Assembly (NCBI RefSeq): GCF_004765795.1
Contig: NZ_SBIV01000002.1
Span: 124,001-188,000, forward strand
DNA from: Halorussus marinus
GTDB lineage: Archaea; Halobacteriota; Halobacteria; Halobacteriales; Haladaptataceae
Reading direction: 5' to 3'
DNA length: 64,000 nt
Below are positions 8,567-16,768 of this stretch, piece by piece. The notes beneath the pieces are model-generated. The model saw nothing but the letters and a program-made list of their open reading frames with translations, ran no database searches and was not told the DNA's origin. The translations under genes were made by a program, and so were the position numbers. Each line of letters opens with the position of its first letter. Within the stretch, counting starts at the first letter, position 1.

Positions 8567-8576
8567 CCTAGCTAGG
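8567..8576. promoter_or_regulatory. CCTAGCTAGG palindrome at the korAB transcription start
   Basis: A 10-bp palindrome with two abutting CTAG sites (8568-8571, 8572-8575), immediately 5' of the korA ATG and about 27 bp from the TATA-like element. CTAG is otherwise very rare in this window. Confidence 0.5.
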
Positions 8577-8760
8577 CCGTAACCCACCCCAAATCAAAAG
8601 CCTTCTGAAGCGCCCGTCGTCGTTCTACCGGGCTGTCGGTCGTGCGAGGCGTCGAGATTCCGGCGACGCGTTCCGGTATCTCCCGGTGTTGTCGGCTCGC
8701 CCGCACGTTTCGCCGATCGCGCCGCCGCGCCGCCCGGCCCCGAATCCGCGGGTCGCAGGG

Positions 8761-8769
8761 CCTTTAGTC
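8761..8769 (+). promoter_or_regulatory. TATA box for the 8790 gene (leaderless)
   Basis: cctttagtc is centred about 26 bp before the ATG at 8790, which supports that start and a leaderless mRNA. Confidence 0.5.
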
Positions 8770-8789
8770 GTCCCCGCGCAACCACGACC

Positions 8790-9452
8790 ATGGACGGCAC
8801 AGCAGTCGCGGTTCGGTCGGTCGAGTCGGTCGGCTCGGACACGGTCGCGCTGACGATCGAAACCCCCGACGGCTTCGCGGCTCACCCGGGCCAGTTCGTG
8901 CAGGTCGGCGCGACCGTCGACGGCGAGCAGGTCGCGCGCCACTACACGCTCTCCTCGCCCGGGAGCGCCGCGGGCGAAGCGGGCGCCGACGACACCTTCG
9001 AGGTGACCGTCGAGGTCGACCCCGAGGGGACACTCGGGCCCCACCTCGCGGGCCTCGACGCCGGCGCGACGATCGAGATCGCCGGCCCGTTCGGCGACGC
9101 CTACTACGAGGGCGAACAGCGCGTCGTGGTCCTCGCCGGCGGGCCCGGCATCGGCCCGGCGGTCGGGATCGGCGAGCGCGCGACCGCCGAGGGCGGCGAG
9201 GTGGTCGTGGTCTACCAGGACGACGACCCGGTCCACGAGGCGCGACTCGCCGGCCTCTCGGCGGCCGGCGCGACGGTCGCGATCACCGACGACGTCTCGG
9301 GCGAGGAGGTCGTCGGCCTGCTCGCAAACAGCGTCGGACAGGTGTTCGTCTACGGGTTCGCGGACTTCCTCGACGAGGCGACCGCCGCGCTCGACGCCGC
9401 GGGCCGCTCGACCGAGGGCGCCAAGACCGAGAACTTCGGACCCGCGCCCTGA
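8790..9452 (+). CDS. Ferredoxin-NADP reductase-like FAD-dependent oxidoreductase
   Basis: 220 residues. An FAD-binding beta barrel covers about 1-105, with the flavin motif RHYTLSSPG. A Rossmann-like NAD(P) domain follows, with GGPGIGPAVGIGE. This is the minimal two-domain FNR/flavodoxin-reductase fold without a fused ferredoxin, so it should pass electrons between a nicotinamide and a separate carrier. Its divergent neighbour KorAB makes reduced ferredoxin, which suggests but does not prove a link. Substrate unknown. Confidence 0.85.
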   Translation: MDGTAVAVRSVESVGSDTVALTIETPDGFAAHPGQFVQVGATVDGEQVARHYTLSSPGSAAGEAGADDTFEVTVEVDPEGTLGPHLAGLDAGATIEIAGPFGDAYYEGEQRVVVLAGGPGIGPAVGIGERATAEGGEVVVVYQDDDPVHEARLAGLSAAGATVAITDDVSGEEVVGLLANSVGQVFVYGFADFLDEATAALDAAGRSTEGAKTENFGPAP

Positions 9453-9494
9453 GCCCGGGCGGCGGGCGTGGGGACGCCACGGGCCGTCTCTCGA

Positions 9495-10250
9495 TCAGTC
9501 CAGATCGCGCGCGGCCTCGATCTGGTCGGCGTAGGCGCTCGCCATCCGCTCGACGATCGCCTCGCCCGCCTCGGCGGTCCCCTCGCGGGGGTCGCCGAGG
9601 ACGCCGTTCTCGGTGACCGCCTCGAACCCCCCGTTGATCATCCGGGCCGCCGAGATCTCGCCCTCCGCGCCGGGTTCGAGGGCGTCGGTTCGCACCAGTC
9701 CCTCCTCGACCGCCAGCACGACCGCGGTCTCGGCCGCGCCGGCGTGGATCGACGGCTCCTCGTAGTCGACGCCCGCCTCGGCCATCCCCTCGTTCATCAG
9801 CGCCATGTTCTCCTCGAGGTCCGCGAGCGTCACGATCGTCGCGTCGAGTTCGCGGGCGAGTTCTGGCGCGACGGTGTTGACCGGCCCGAAGTTCCCGCCG
9901 TGGGTCGGCACGAGCGCGATGCACTCGAAGCCGTGCTCGTCGAGCGACCGGCAGTACGACTCGATCAGGTCCATCAGCGTCTCGGGCGGGATCGTGATCG
10001 TGCCGGGAAACGACATGTGGTGGCCCGAACAGCCGGGCTGGATCGGGGGCGCGGCGAGCGCGTCGCCGAGCTTCGCGGCGATGCGCTCGGTGACGGCCTC
10101 GCCCGCGATGGTGTCCATCCGGAGGGGCAGGTGCGGGCCGTGTTGCTCGATGGAGCCGACCGCCACGACAGCGGTCCGGGTCCCGTCTTCGAGCGCCGCC
10201 TCGACTTCCGTCCACGTCATGTCGTCTAACCGCAGTGTTTCGTCGGTCAT
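9495..10250 (-). CDS. Creatininase-family amidohydrolase
   Basis: 251 residues. The metal-binding motifs are intact: GSIEQHGPHLPLRMDTI (Glu, His, Asp ligands) and VPTHGGNFGP. The family includes creatininase, the riboflavin-pathway FAPy deformylase ArfB of archaea, and mycofactocin-type peptidases. In haloarchaea the riboflavin deformylase role is possible, but nothing here proves it. Normal length, and no flavin biosynthesis neighbours. Probably a cytoplasmic metal-dependent hydrolase. Confidence 0.87.
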   Translation of the reverse strand: MTDETLRLDDMTWTEVEAALEDGTRTAVVAVGSIEQHGPHLPLRMDTIAGEAVTERIAAKLGDALAAPPIQPGCSGHHMSFPGTITIPPETLMDLIESYCRSLDEHGFECIALVPTHGGNFGPVNTVAPELARELDATIVTLADLEENMALMNEGMAEAGVDYEEPSIHAGAAETAVVLAVEEGLVRTDALEPGAEGEISAARMINGGFEAVTENGVLGDPREGTAEAGEAIVERMASAYADQIEAARDLD

Positions 10251-10343
10251 CTACCCTCTCGGTCCCGGTCGGAGCAGTTAAGACTATGGGAGCCACTCGC
10301 AGGGGAGCCGACGCGTCGGGGCGGCGCGCGCGTCGGGGGACTC

Positions 10344-10727
10344 TCAGTGCTCGACGAACTCGATCAGCGCCCCCCCGGTCGACTTCGGGTGGAGGAACGC
10401 GACGTCGTGGCCCCACGCGCCGGGGCGGGGCTCCTCGTCGATCAGGTCGACGCCGTGGTCGCGGGCGGCGTCGAGCGCGGCCGCGACGTCCTCGGTGGCG
10501 AGCGCGAGGTGGTGGAGCCCCGGCCCGTTCGCGTCGAGGTAGCGCGCGATAGTGCCGTCCTCGATCGGTTCGAGCAACTCGAAGTAGCCCTCGCCGAGTT
10601 CGAGGAAGACGACCCGAAGCCCGTCGAACTTCTCCTCGTGGGCCACCGGCGCGTCGAACAGGTCGGCGTACAGTTCGGCGAGCCCGGCCGCGTCGTCGGT
10701 CGCGATGCCGGCGTGGTCAAAGCGCAT
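10344..10727 (-). CDS. mce: Methylmalonyl-CoA epimerase
   Basis: 127 residues, a vicinal-oxygen-chelate fold protein. Likely metal ligands are H5 (MRFDHAGIATDD), the His in GPGLHHLALATED and the Glu in LIEFVEH at the C-terminus. It interconverts (S)- and (R)-methylmalonyl-CoA, so that propionyl-CoA carboxylation products can enter the mutase. The mutase large subunit lies 1.3 kb away (11993-13675), beyond one unrelated gene, which supports the assignment. Confidence 0.92.
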   Translation of the reverse strand: MRFDHAGIATDDAAGLAELYADLFDAPVAHEEKFDGLRVVFLELGEGYFELLEPIEDGTIARYLDANGPGLHHLALATEDVAAALDAARDHGVDLIDEEPRPGAWGHDVAFLHPKSTGGALIEFVEH

Positions 10728-10796
10728 GGCCGATGGCTCGGCTCGCTCGGAGATAACTCCGGTGATCCGGGGCGCCCGCAGTTGTCGCTTCGACAG

Positions 10797-10804
10797 TCTT
10801 TATC
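10797..10804 (+). promoter_or_regulatory. TATA box for the 10829 gene
   Basis: tctttatc is centred about 28 bp before the ATG at 10829. It selects this ATG over the in-frame GTG at 10817. Confidence 0.55.
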
Positions 10805-10828
10805 AGACCGTCGGCCGTGCCGACGACC

Positions 10829-11950
10829 ATGGAGCCGACCGATCTCCGCGCTGACATCCCCGCGCTCGACCGAACGATCTACATGAACACGGGGGCGGCG
10901 AGCCCGAGCCCCGCCCGGGTTGTCGACGCCGTCGAGGACTGTCTCGAACATCAGGAGTACGAGGCGCCCGCCGCGGAGGGCGCCTACCCCGCGGCTTTCG
11001 AGGTGTTAGACGAGACTCGCGAGGTCGTCGCCGACCACCTCGGCGCGACCGTCGAGGAGATCGCGCTCACCCAGAGCACGACCGACGGGATCAATCGGAT
11101 CGCGGCCGCGCTCGACTGGGAGCCCGGCGACACGGTGGTCCGGACCGACCTCGAACACTCCTCGGGCATCCTGCCGTGGAAGCGACTCGCGCGCCGGGGC
11201 GTCGAAGTCGAGGTGCTCGACAGCGAGGCCGGACGGATCGACCTCGACGCGGCCGCCGACGCGATCGCGGACGCCGACCTCGTCTGTCTGAGTTCGCTGA
11301 CCTGGACCCACGGCACGCTCCTGCCGGTCGAGGAGATCGTCGAACTCGCCCACGACGCCGGCGCGCTCGTGCTCGTCGACGCCGTCCAGTGTCCGGGCCA
11401 GATGGAGACCGACGTGACCGAGTGGGGCGCGGACTTCGTGGCGGGCGCGGGCCACAAGTGGTTGCTCGGCCCGTTCGGCGCGGGCTTTCTCTACGTTCGG
11501 GAGGGCGCCGAGCGCCACCTCGACCCCGCACACATCGGGTATCGGAGCGTCGAGGACCCCAACGCCGAGGCGTACGCCTACGAACCGGGCGCGAACCGAC
11601 TCGAAGTCGGGACGGTCTCGCCCGCGCCGTACGCCGGGCTCGCCGAGTCGATCGAGATCGTCGAGGAGATCGGCTACGACACCATAGAGGCCCGCATCGA
11701 GGAGCTCACCGACCGGCTGAAGGCGGGGATCGTCGACGCCGACGGCGTCGAACTGCTGAGCCCCCGCGAGTACGAGTCGGGGCTCGTCACCTTCCGGGTC
11801 GACGGCGCCGACGCCGAGGCGCTGGTCGAGGAGTACGCCGACGACGGGGTGCGGATTCGGGACCTGCCGTACCCCGACGGGGCGGTCCGGGCGTCGACCC
11901 ACGTCTTCAACACGGCCGAGGACGTCGACGCGCTGGTCGAACTGCTCTGA
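10829..11950 (+). CDS. Class V (cysteine desulfurase-like) aminotransferase
   Basis: 373 residues from the ATG at 10829. Motifs of the PLP fold type I, class V group: MNTGAASPSP near the N-terminus, LVDAVQCPGQ (the Asp that pairs with the pyridine nitrogen), and GAGHKWLLGPFGAGFLY with the Schiff-base Lys. The short loop and lack of a SufS/IscS active-site cysteine motif (the region near LPYPDGAVRASTHVFNT) argue against a simple cysteine desulfurase; isopenicillin-epimerase or kynureninase-like relatives are possible. Substrate unknown. It lies between mce and mutA on the opposite strand. Confidence 0.85.
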   Translation: MEPTDLRADIPALDRTIYMNTGAASPSPARVVDAVEDCLEHQEYEAPAAEGAYPAAFEVLDETREVVADHLGATVEEIALTQSTTDGINRIAAALDWEPGDTVVRTDLEHSSGILPWKRLARRGVEVEVLDSEAGRIDLDAAADAIADADLVCLSSLTWTHGTLLPVEEIVELAHDAGALVLVDAVQCPGQMETDVTEWGADFVAGAGHKWLLGPFGAGFLYVREGAERHLDPAHIGYRSVEDPNAEAYAYEPGANRLEVGTVSPAPYAGLAESIEIVEEIGYDTIEARIEELTDRLKAGIVDADGVELLSPREYESGLVTFRVDGADAEALVEEYADDGVRIRDLPYPDGAVRASTHVFNTAEDVDALVELL

Positions 11951-11992
11951 GACGGGGCCTCGCGGTCGGTCGGCCGCACCGATCGGCCCGGA

Positions 11993-13675
11993 TCAGATCG
12001 CGGCGCCGGGCTGGTACTCGCCGAACGTCTCCCGGAGCACGTTGCAGACCTCGCCGACGGTCGCGTACGCCTTGACCGCGTCGACGATGTACGGCATGAG
12101 GTTGTCCTCGCCCTCGGCGGCCTCGCGGAGCGCCGCGAGCGCGGCCTCGACCGCCTCGTCGTCGCGGTCGGCTTTCACCTCGTTCAGCCGGTCGATCTGC
12201 TTCTGTTCTTCCTCCTCGGTGACCTCCTGGATGTCGACCTCGGGCTCCTCGTCGACCTCGAACTCGTTGACGCCGACGATGACCCGCTCTTTCTCCTCGA
12301 TCTCGCGTTGGCGCTCGTAGGCGACGTCCTGGATCTGGCGCTGGACCCACTGGTCCTCGATCGCCCGGCGCATCCCGCCTTTCTGGTCGACGGTGTCGAG
12401 GATGTCGAACGCCTCGGCCTCGACGTCGTCGGTCAGGCTCTCGACGTAGTAGCTCCCCGCCAGCGGGTCGATGGTGTCGGCCGCCCCCGACTCGTGGGCG
12501 AGGATCTGTTGGGTCCGCAAGGCGGTCCGGACGCTCTCTTCGGTCGGGAGCGCGAGCGCCTCGTCTTTGCCGTTGGTGTGGAGGCTCTGGGTCCCCCCGA
12601 GCACCGCCGCCAGCGCCTGATAGGCCACCCGGACGATGTTGTTGTCGACCTGCTGGGCGGTCAGGGTCGAGCCCGCGGTCTGGGTGTGGAACTTGAGCTG
12701 TTTGGACTTGGGGTTCTGGGCGTCGAAGCGCTCGTCCATGATCGTCGCCCACATCCGCCGGGCCGCCCGGAACTTCGCGACCTCTTCGAGGATGTTGTTG
12801 TGGGCGTTGAAGAAAAAGGAGAGCTGGGGGGCGAACTCGTCGACGTCGAGTCCGGCGTCGAGGGCCGCCTCGACGTACTCGATGCCGTTGCCGAGGGTGA
12901 ACGCGAGCTCCTGGGCGGCGGTCGCGCCCGCCTCCCGGACGTGGTAGCCCGAGATCGAGATAGTGTTGAACTTCGGGGTCTCGGCCGCGCAGAACTCGAA
13001 GATGTCGGTGATGATCCGCATCGAGGGCTCGGGCGGGTAGATGTAGGTGTTGCGCGCGATGTACTCTTTCAGGAGGTCGTTCTGGATCGTGCCCCGAAGC
13101 TCCTCGCGGTCGACGCCCTGCTTGTCGCCGACCGCGATGTACATCGCCAGCAGGACCGACGCGGGCGCGTTGATCGTCATCGACGTCGAGACCTCGTCGA
13201 GCGGGATGCCGTCGAAGACGGTCTCCATGTCCCGGAGCGAGTCGATCGCGACCCCGGACTTGCCGACCTCGCCGGCCGCCATGTCGGCGTCCGAGTCGTA
13301 CCCCATCTGGGTCGGCAGGTCGAACGCCATCGACAGCCCCGACGAGCCGTTCTCGATGAGGTACTCGAAGCGCTCGTTGGTCTCCTCGGGCGTGCCGAAC
13401 CCGGCGTACTGGCGCATGGTCCAGAGCCGGCCGCGGTGCATCGTCGAGTACGGACCGCGGGTGTACGGCTCCTCGCCGGGGAAGCCAAGATCCTCCTCGT
13501 AGTCGAGCTCGGCGACGTCGTCGGGCGTGTACAGCCGTTTCACGTCTTGGCCGCCGGTGTCGGTGGTGAACTCCGCTTTGCGCTCGCCGAACCGCTCGAC
13601 CGTGGGCCCGACGGTCTCGTCTTCCCAGTCCTCGCGGGCCTCGCGGATCTCCGCGAGGTCGTCGGCGTCGAACAT
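11993..13675 (-). CDS. mutA: Methylmalonyl-CoA mutase, large (substrate-binding) subunit
   Basis: 560 residues. The longer open frame upstream is not used: [18 protein letters not shown] is the normal N-terminus, and the TATA box at 13700-13707 sits 27-30 bp before this ATG. Conserved TIM-barrel motifs are [40 protein letters not shown] and [15 protein letters not shown]. There is no B12-binding domain, so it must pair with a separate small subunit encoded elsewhere. With the epimerase it converts methylmalonyl-CoA to succinyl-CoA in propionate and amino-acid breakdown. Confidence 0.95.
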   Translation of the reverse strand: MFDADDLAEIREAREDWEDETVGPTVERFGERKAEFTTDTGGQDVKRLYTPDDVAELDYEEDLGFPGEEPYTRGPYSTMHRGRLWTMRQYAGFGTPEETNERFEYLIENGSSGLSMAFDLPTQMGYDSDADMAAGEVGKSGVAIDSLRDMETVFDGIPLDEVSTSMTINAPASVLLAMYIAVGDKQGVDREELRGTIQNDLLKEYIARNTYIYPPEPSMRIITDIFEFCAAETPKFNTISISGYHVREAGATAAQELAFTLGNGIEYVEAALDAGLDVDEFAPQLSFFFNAHNNILEEVAKFRAARRMWATIMDERFDAQNPKSKQLKFHTQTAGSTLTAQQVDNNIVRVAYQALAAVLGGTQSLHTNGKDEALALPTEESVRTALRTQQILAHESGAADTIDPLAGSYYVESLTDDVEAEAFDILDTVDQKGGMRRAIEDQWVQRQIQDVAYERQREIEEKERVIVGVNEFEVDEEPEVDIQEVTEEEEQKQIDRLNEVKADRDDEAVEAALAALREAAEGEDNLMPYIVDAVKAYATVGEVCNVLRETFGEYQPGAAI

Positions 13676-13699
13676 TATCTGAACCGACGGCCGGGCCGG

Positions 13700-13707
13700 T
13701 CTTAACC
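13700..13707 (-). promoter_or_regulatory. mutA: TATA box for mutA (leaderless)
   Basis: ggttaaga on the minus strand, about 27-30 bp before the ATG at 13675; it fixes the start. Confidence 0.5.
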
Positions 13708-13791
13708 CTTGGCGGATCGGAGTCGTCGCGGTCTCGGGGGCCGACCGGCGGGCTCGCGCGCCGAATTCGCCCGCCGACGCCCCCACCACGA

Positions 13792-13800
13792 GCTTTATGC
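13792..13800 (+). promoter_or_regulatory. TATA box for the HAD gene (leaderless)
   Basis: gctttatgc is centred 27 bp before the ATG at 13823. Confidence 0.6.
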
Positions 13801-13822
13801 CCGACAGCGACCCAGTTCGGGC

Positions 13823-15091
13823 ATGGAGCGCTACGACCAGCTCTACCGGCTCTACGACGAGTTCGACGCGGCGACCCTGCGCGCGCTACAGGACTTCGTC
13901 GACCTCTTTCCGCCGGTCGACTCGCGGGTCGCCCTCGAACACTGGCAGGAGGCCAGCGACGACCTCGCCGACCGCAAAGAGACCGTCCGGTCGGCGTTCC
14001 CGGACGCCGGCGAGACGTTCTGTGATCTGGCGGCCCACGCCACCCGCGATCAGGCGTTCACCGGCCTCGACCTCCACGCCAAGTACGACCGGGGGATCAA
14101 CGTCCTCGTACTCGACGTCGACGAGACCCTGCGGTCGGCCGGCGGCACCGACAACGAGATCCCCCGCGAGACGCTCCACCTCCTGACGGAGTTCCACGAG
14201 GGCGGGGTCCCGATCGTGGTCTGTACCGGCCAGACCCTCGAGAACGTCAAGGGGTTCTTGATCCAGGGGCTCGGCAACGAACTCGTCCACTCCGGGGACC
14301 TGAGCGTGGTGTACGAGGCCGGGACCGGGGTGTTCACCCCCGGCCACGGCGCGGACACCAAGCGCCTGCTCTACGAGGACCTCGACGAGGACATCCGGTC
14401 GATCTTCGACGACGTGCGCGCCCGCGTCCTCTCGGACGCCCCCGAGGCGCTCCGGCGGGGGTGTCACCTCCAGGGCAACGAGTTCAACGTCACGCTGAAA
14501 CCCAACTTCGAGACGGGGAGCCCGGAGGCCGCCGAGGTCATCGACCGAGCGCTCGTCTACGAACTCGACCTGCTGGGCGAGGCGGTCGTTCGGCGGGTCG
14601 GCACCGACGCCGCCGACCCGGAGGCGAACGCCCCTGCCAGCGAGTGGGCCCGCGCCTACTACGCCGATCAGGACCCCGAGATCCGGGCGGTCCTCGAAGT
14701 CGAGGGCCGAACGCCAGACTGCGCGCCCGACGACGCGCCCGAGCCGGTCCGGTCGGTGTTCGAGCGCATCGACGTGGCGTACTACGAGGCCGACGCCGCC
14801 GAGATCGGGAGTCTCGAACTCAACAAGGTCGCGGGCGTGCAGGCGGCCTTCGACGTGCTCGGCATCGAAGATCCCTTCACCGCGGTGATGGGCGACAGCA
14901 AGAGCGACCTCAGAGTGATGGAGTGGGTCGCGGAGAACGACTGCGGGGTGGCGGCCGCGCCCGAGCACGCCTCCCGGGACGTGCTCGACCACGTCATCAG
15001 GACCGACGAGCTCGTCTTCGACCGGGGGAAGGCCGGGGACGTGCTCCGGACGGTGTACGCGCTGAACCGGCTGGCGAGTCTGGGAGCGTAG
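13823..15091 (+). CDS. HAD-superfamily hydrolase, 422 aa
   Basis: The start is set by a TATA box 27 bp upstream. HAD motif I is D98-V-D100-E-T, the nucleophile and acid/base pair; motif II resembles [12 protein letters not shown]; motif III/IV is [11 protein letters not shown]...[17 protein letters not shown] with conserved acidic residues. The N-terminal ~95 residues are a helical extension ([15 protein letters not shown]) not found in simple phosphatases. This suggests a haloarchaeal-specific phosphatase of the Cof/trehalose-phosphatase-like group. Substrate unknown. Confidence 0.82.
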   Translation: MERYDQLYRLYDEFDAATLRALQDFVDLFPPVDSRVALEHWQEASDDLADRKETVRSAFPDAGETFCDLAAHATRDQAFTGLDLHAKYDRGINVLVLDVDETLRSAGGTDNEIPRETLHLLTEFHEGGVPIVVCTGQTLENVKGFLIQGLGNELVHSGDLSVVYEAGTGVFTPGHGADTKRLLYEDLDEDIRSIFDDVRARVLSDAPEALRRGCHLQGNEFNVTLKPNFETGSPEAAEVIDRALVYELDLLGEAVVRRVGTDAADPEANAPASEWARAYYADQDPEIRAVLEVEGRTPDCAPDDAPEPVRSVFERIDVAYYEADAAEIGSLELNKVAGVQAAFDVLGIEDPFTAVMGDSKSDLRVMEWVAENDCGVAAAPEHASRDVLDHVIRTDELVFDRGKAGDVLRTVYALNRLASLGA

Positions 15092-15106
15092 CGACGAGCG
15101 ACCGGC

Positions 15107-15379
15107 TCAGACGTTGAGTTCGAACCGAACCGTATCGCCGTTTTCGAGCGAGCTCGCGGTCGAGAGCGTCTCGCCGGCGTCGACGGATTCGCGGACCACC
15201 ACGGTGTCCGAGCGCAGGCGCTCGCCGTCGAGGACGCCCGCCCGGACCTGCGGCCCGTAGGAGTCGGCGAGCTTCTCGACTACGTCCCGGAGAGTCGCGT
15301 CCTCGGGCACCGCGATGCGGGCCTCGCGGGTCCCGGTGCGGGCGACCAGCGTCCCCGTGAGCTTGACGGTCACGTTCAT
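15107..15379 (-). CDS. MoaD/ThiS-like ubiquitin-fold protein without a C-terminal GG
   Basis: 90 residues starting MNVTVKLTGTLVARTG (the upstream in-frame ATG is less likely because a TATA box lies 27 bp before 15379). The pattern EARIAVPEDATLRDVVEKLADSYGP...GDTVRF is a beta-grasp fold like MoaD, ThiS and SAMPs. Those sulfur carriers and protein modifiers end in Gly-Gly; this one ends FELNV, so it cannot be adenylated at a diglycine tail in the usual way. It is probably a non-conjugating relative. Confidence 0.72.
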   Translation of the reverse strand: MNVTVKLTGTLVARTGTREARIAVPEDATLRDVVEKLADSYGPQVRAGVLDGERLRSDTVVVRESVDAGETLSTASSLENGDTVRFELNV

Positions 15380-15403
15380 ACCACACCCTCCGGATCCCAC
15401 CGA

Positions 15404-15413
15404 CTAAAAGTTT
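15404..15413 (-). promoter_or_regulatory. TATA box for the MoaD-like gene
   Basis: aacttttagt on the minus strand, centred ~29 bp before the ATG at 15379. An ACTCTCG direct repeat (15418-15424, 15432-15438) lies between it and the divergent promoter at 15448. Confidence 0.5.
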
Positions 15414-15447
15414 ACTCACTCTCGAAAAAGTACTCTCGCACGGAACG

Positions 15448-15454
15448 GCTTAAG
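15448..15454 (+). promoter_or_regulatory. TATA box for the KDG-aldolase-like gene
   Basis: gcttaag lies 27-28 bp before the ATG at 15479; leaderless. Confidence 0.5.
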
Positions 15455-15478
15455 GACGCGGCTCCCGACGCGACGAAC

Positions 15479-16396
15479 ATGGGCAACGCACCACCACCGG
15501 GTTCGGACGACCCGCTCGACGTTCGCGGGGTCGTGCCGCCGACGATCACCGCATTCGACGAGGACGAATCGGTCGATTACGAGGCGACCGCGGCCCACGC
15601 GCGGTTCGTCGTCGACCGGGGCGCCCACGGGGTCTTCCCGCTGGGGACCAACGGCGAGTTCCCGCTACTGACCCCCGAGGAGCGCGACGACGTGGTCGAG
15701 GCGGTCGTCGAGACCGTCGGCGGCGACGTCCCCGTCATCGCGGGGGTCGGCGCGCCGAGCACCCGCCAGACGGTCGCTCACGCCGAGCGCGCCGAGATGG
15801 TCGGCGCCGACGGCGTGGTCGTGGTCACGCCGTACTACTACCCGCTCGACCGAGAGGCCGCGGTCGAGCACTACCGGCGGGTGGCCGAGTCGGTCGACCT
15901 TCCGGTGTACGTCTATCACATCCCGAGCAAGACCGGCAACTCGCTGTCGCTGGAGACCCTCGACGCGCTCGCCGACGTCGACAACCTCGTCGGACTCAAG
16001 GATTCGAGCAAGGACGTGCCGTGGCTCGGACAGGCGATCGACGCCCACCCCGAGTTGACGTTTCTCGCGGGGTCGGACTCGCTTCTGTTCCCGGGGCTCG
16101 AAGTCGGTTGTGCCGGCGTCGTCAGCGCGGTCGCCAACGCCTTCCCCGAACTCGTCGTCGACCTCTACGAGGCCTACGACGACGGCGACGAGGAGCGGGC
16201 CCGGACCCTCCAGAGCGAGGTGTACGAGGTTCGGTCGGCGCTGAAGCGCGGGCCGTACATGGCAGGGGTCAAGACCGCCCTCGACCTGCGCGCGGTCGAC
16301 TTCGAACCGGGGCCGCTCCGGAGCCCGCTTCGGAAGATGGACGACGCCGATCGCGACGCGCTGGGAGACGATCTCGCCGACCTCGACCTTCTGTAG
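15479..16396 (+). CDS. DHDPS-family aldolase, probable 2-keto-3-deoxygluconate (KDG) aldolase
   Basis: 305 residues of the DapA/N-acetylneuraminate lyase class I aldolase fold. The Schiff-base lysine is K174 in NLVGLKDSSKD; the proton-relay Tyr is in YVYHIPS; the carboxylate-binding loop is PLGTNGEFPLL, where GTNGE is typical of KDG aldolases. A gluconate-dehydratase-like gene follows 370 bp downstream, and KDG is the product of that enzyme, so the Entner-Doudoroff role fits better than lysine synthesis. True dihydrodipicolinate synthase activity is a less likely alternative. Confidence 0.85.
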   Translation: MGNAPPPGSDDPLDVRGVVPPTITAFDEDESVDYEATAAHARFVVDRGAHGVFPLGTNGEFPLLTPEERDDVVEAVVETVGGDVPVIAGVGAPSTRQTVAHAERAEMVGADGVVVVTPYYYPLDREAAVEHYRRVAESVDLPVYVYHIPSKTGNSLSLETLDALADVDNLVGLKDSSKDVPWLGQAIDAHPELTFLAGSDSLLFPGLEVGCAGVVSAVANAFPELVVDLYEAYDDGDEERARTLQSEVYEVRSALKRGPYMAGVKTALDLRAVDFEPGPLRSPLRKMDDADRDALGDDLADLDLL

Positions 16397-16417
16397 CGGT
16401 TTCGGGCCGCCGTCCCG

Positions 16418-16422
16418 TTTTT
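16418..16422 (+). terminator. T5 tract after the aldolase gene
   Basis: TTTTT 22 bp after the stop, directly before a palindrome; a likely U-tract 3' end. Confidence 0.5.
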
Positions 16423-16424
16423 AT

Positions 16425-16440
16425 CGACCGTAAACGGTCG
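16425..16440. promoter_or_regulatory. Perfect palindrome CGACCGT-AA-ACGGTCG
   Basis: Two 7-bp arms with a 2-bp centre, between the aldolase and gad genes. It could be an operator or the stem of the aldolase terminator. Confidence 0.45.
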
Positions 16441-16444
16441 CAAG

Positions 16445-16452
16445 GCTTAACA
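16445..16452 (+). promoter_or_regulatory. TATA-like gcttaaca upstream of the operator palindrome
   Basis: Placed so that transcription would begin near 16472, inside the palindrome at 16459-16475, and run through the 66-aa frame towards gad. Confidence 0.4.
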
Positions 16453-16458
16453 TTTTCA

Positions 16459-16475
16459 GTGCTAACATTTAGCAC
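16459..16475. promoter_or_regulatory. Operator-like palindrome GTGCTAA-CAT-TTAGCAC
   Basis: Perfect 7-bp arms with a 3-bp centre, overlapping the predicted transcription start downstream of gcttaaca. This geometry is typical of a dimeric repressor site. The regulator is unknown. Confidence 0.5.
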
Positions 16476-16559
16476 GGTGTCGGAGATCACGACTGATCGT
16501 CGACCCCGCTCGCGGAACCGCCCGACAGCTCGCCGCTCCGCCAGTCGATCCAACACATC

Positions 16560-16760
16560 ATGACACCGCTCCCATCCCGTCTCGACAAACGGACCGTCCT
16601 GGGGGGACAGTACCTGATCGTCGGTGGCGCCCTCGCCCTCCCGCCGGGCGAACCCGCGCTGGCGGCGCCGCTGGTCGCCGCCGGCGCGTACCTGCTTTTC
16701 GGCCGGCGGCGAGAGCCCGCCTGGACCGTACCCTCTAAATTTTTACTCCGTGCCAAGTAA
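16560..16760 (+). CDS. Possible small membrane protein, 66 aa
   Basis: MTPLPSRLDKRTVLGG then a hydrophobic stretch (YLIVGGALALPPGEPALAAPLVAAGAYLLF) ending in FGRRRE: one or two short membrane segments with a positive C-side. Codon choice is strongly GC3-biased through about codon 55, then becomes AT-rich where the frame runs through the gad TATA box. It sits behind the palindrome-controlled promoter. No known family; it may be a real leader protein or an accidental frame. Confidence 0.4.
   Translation: MTPLPSRLDKRTVLGGQYLIVGGALALPPGEPALAAPLVAAGAYLLFGRRREPAWTVPSKFLLRAK
16734..16745 (+). promoter_or_regulatory. gad: TATA box for gad
   Basis: tctaaattttta is centred about 29 bp before the ATG at 16769; a strong leaderless promoter. 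Confidence 0.6.
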
Positions 16761-16768
16761 GTCCCTTC

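Noticed and set aside
6919-8571. 550-residue open frame antisense to korA
   Set aside because: A GC3 shadow: the opposite frame encodes a well-conserved KorA, and the shadow has no recognisable motif.
12308-13705. 465-residue open frame antisense to mutA
   Set aside because: Shadow of the methylmalonyl-CoA mutase gene.
13676-13789. N-terminal extension of mutA upstream of 13675
   Set aside because: It would cross the TATA box, and its sequence is unlike the family; [10 protein letters not shown] is the normal start.
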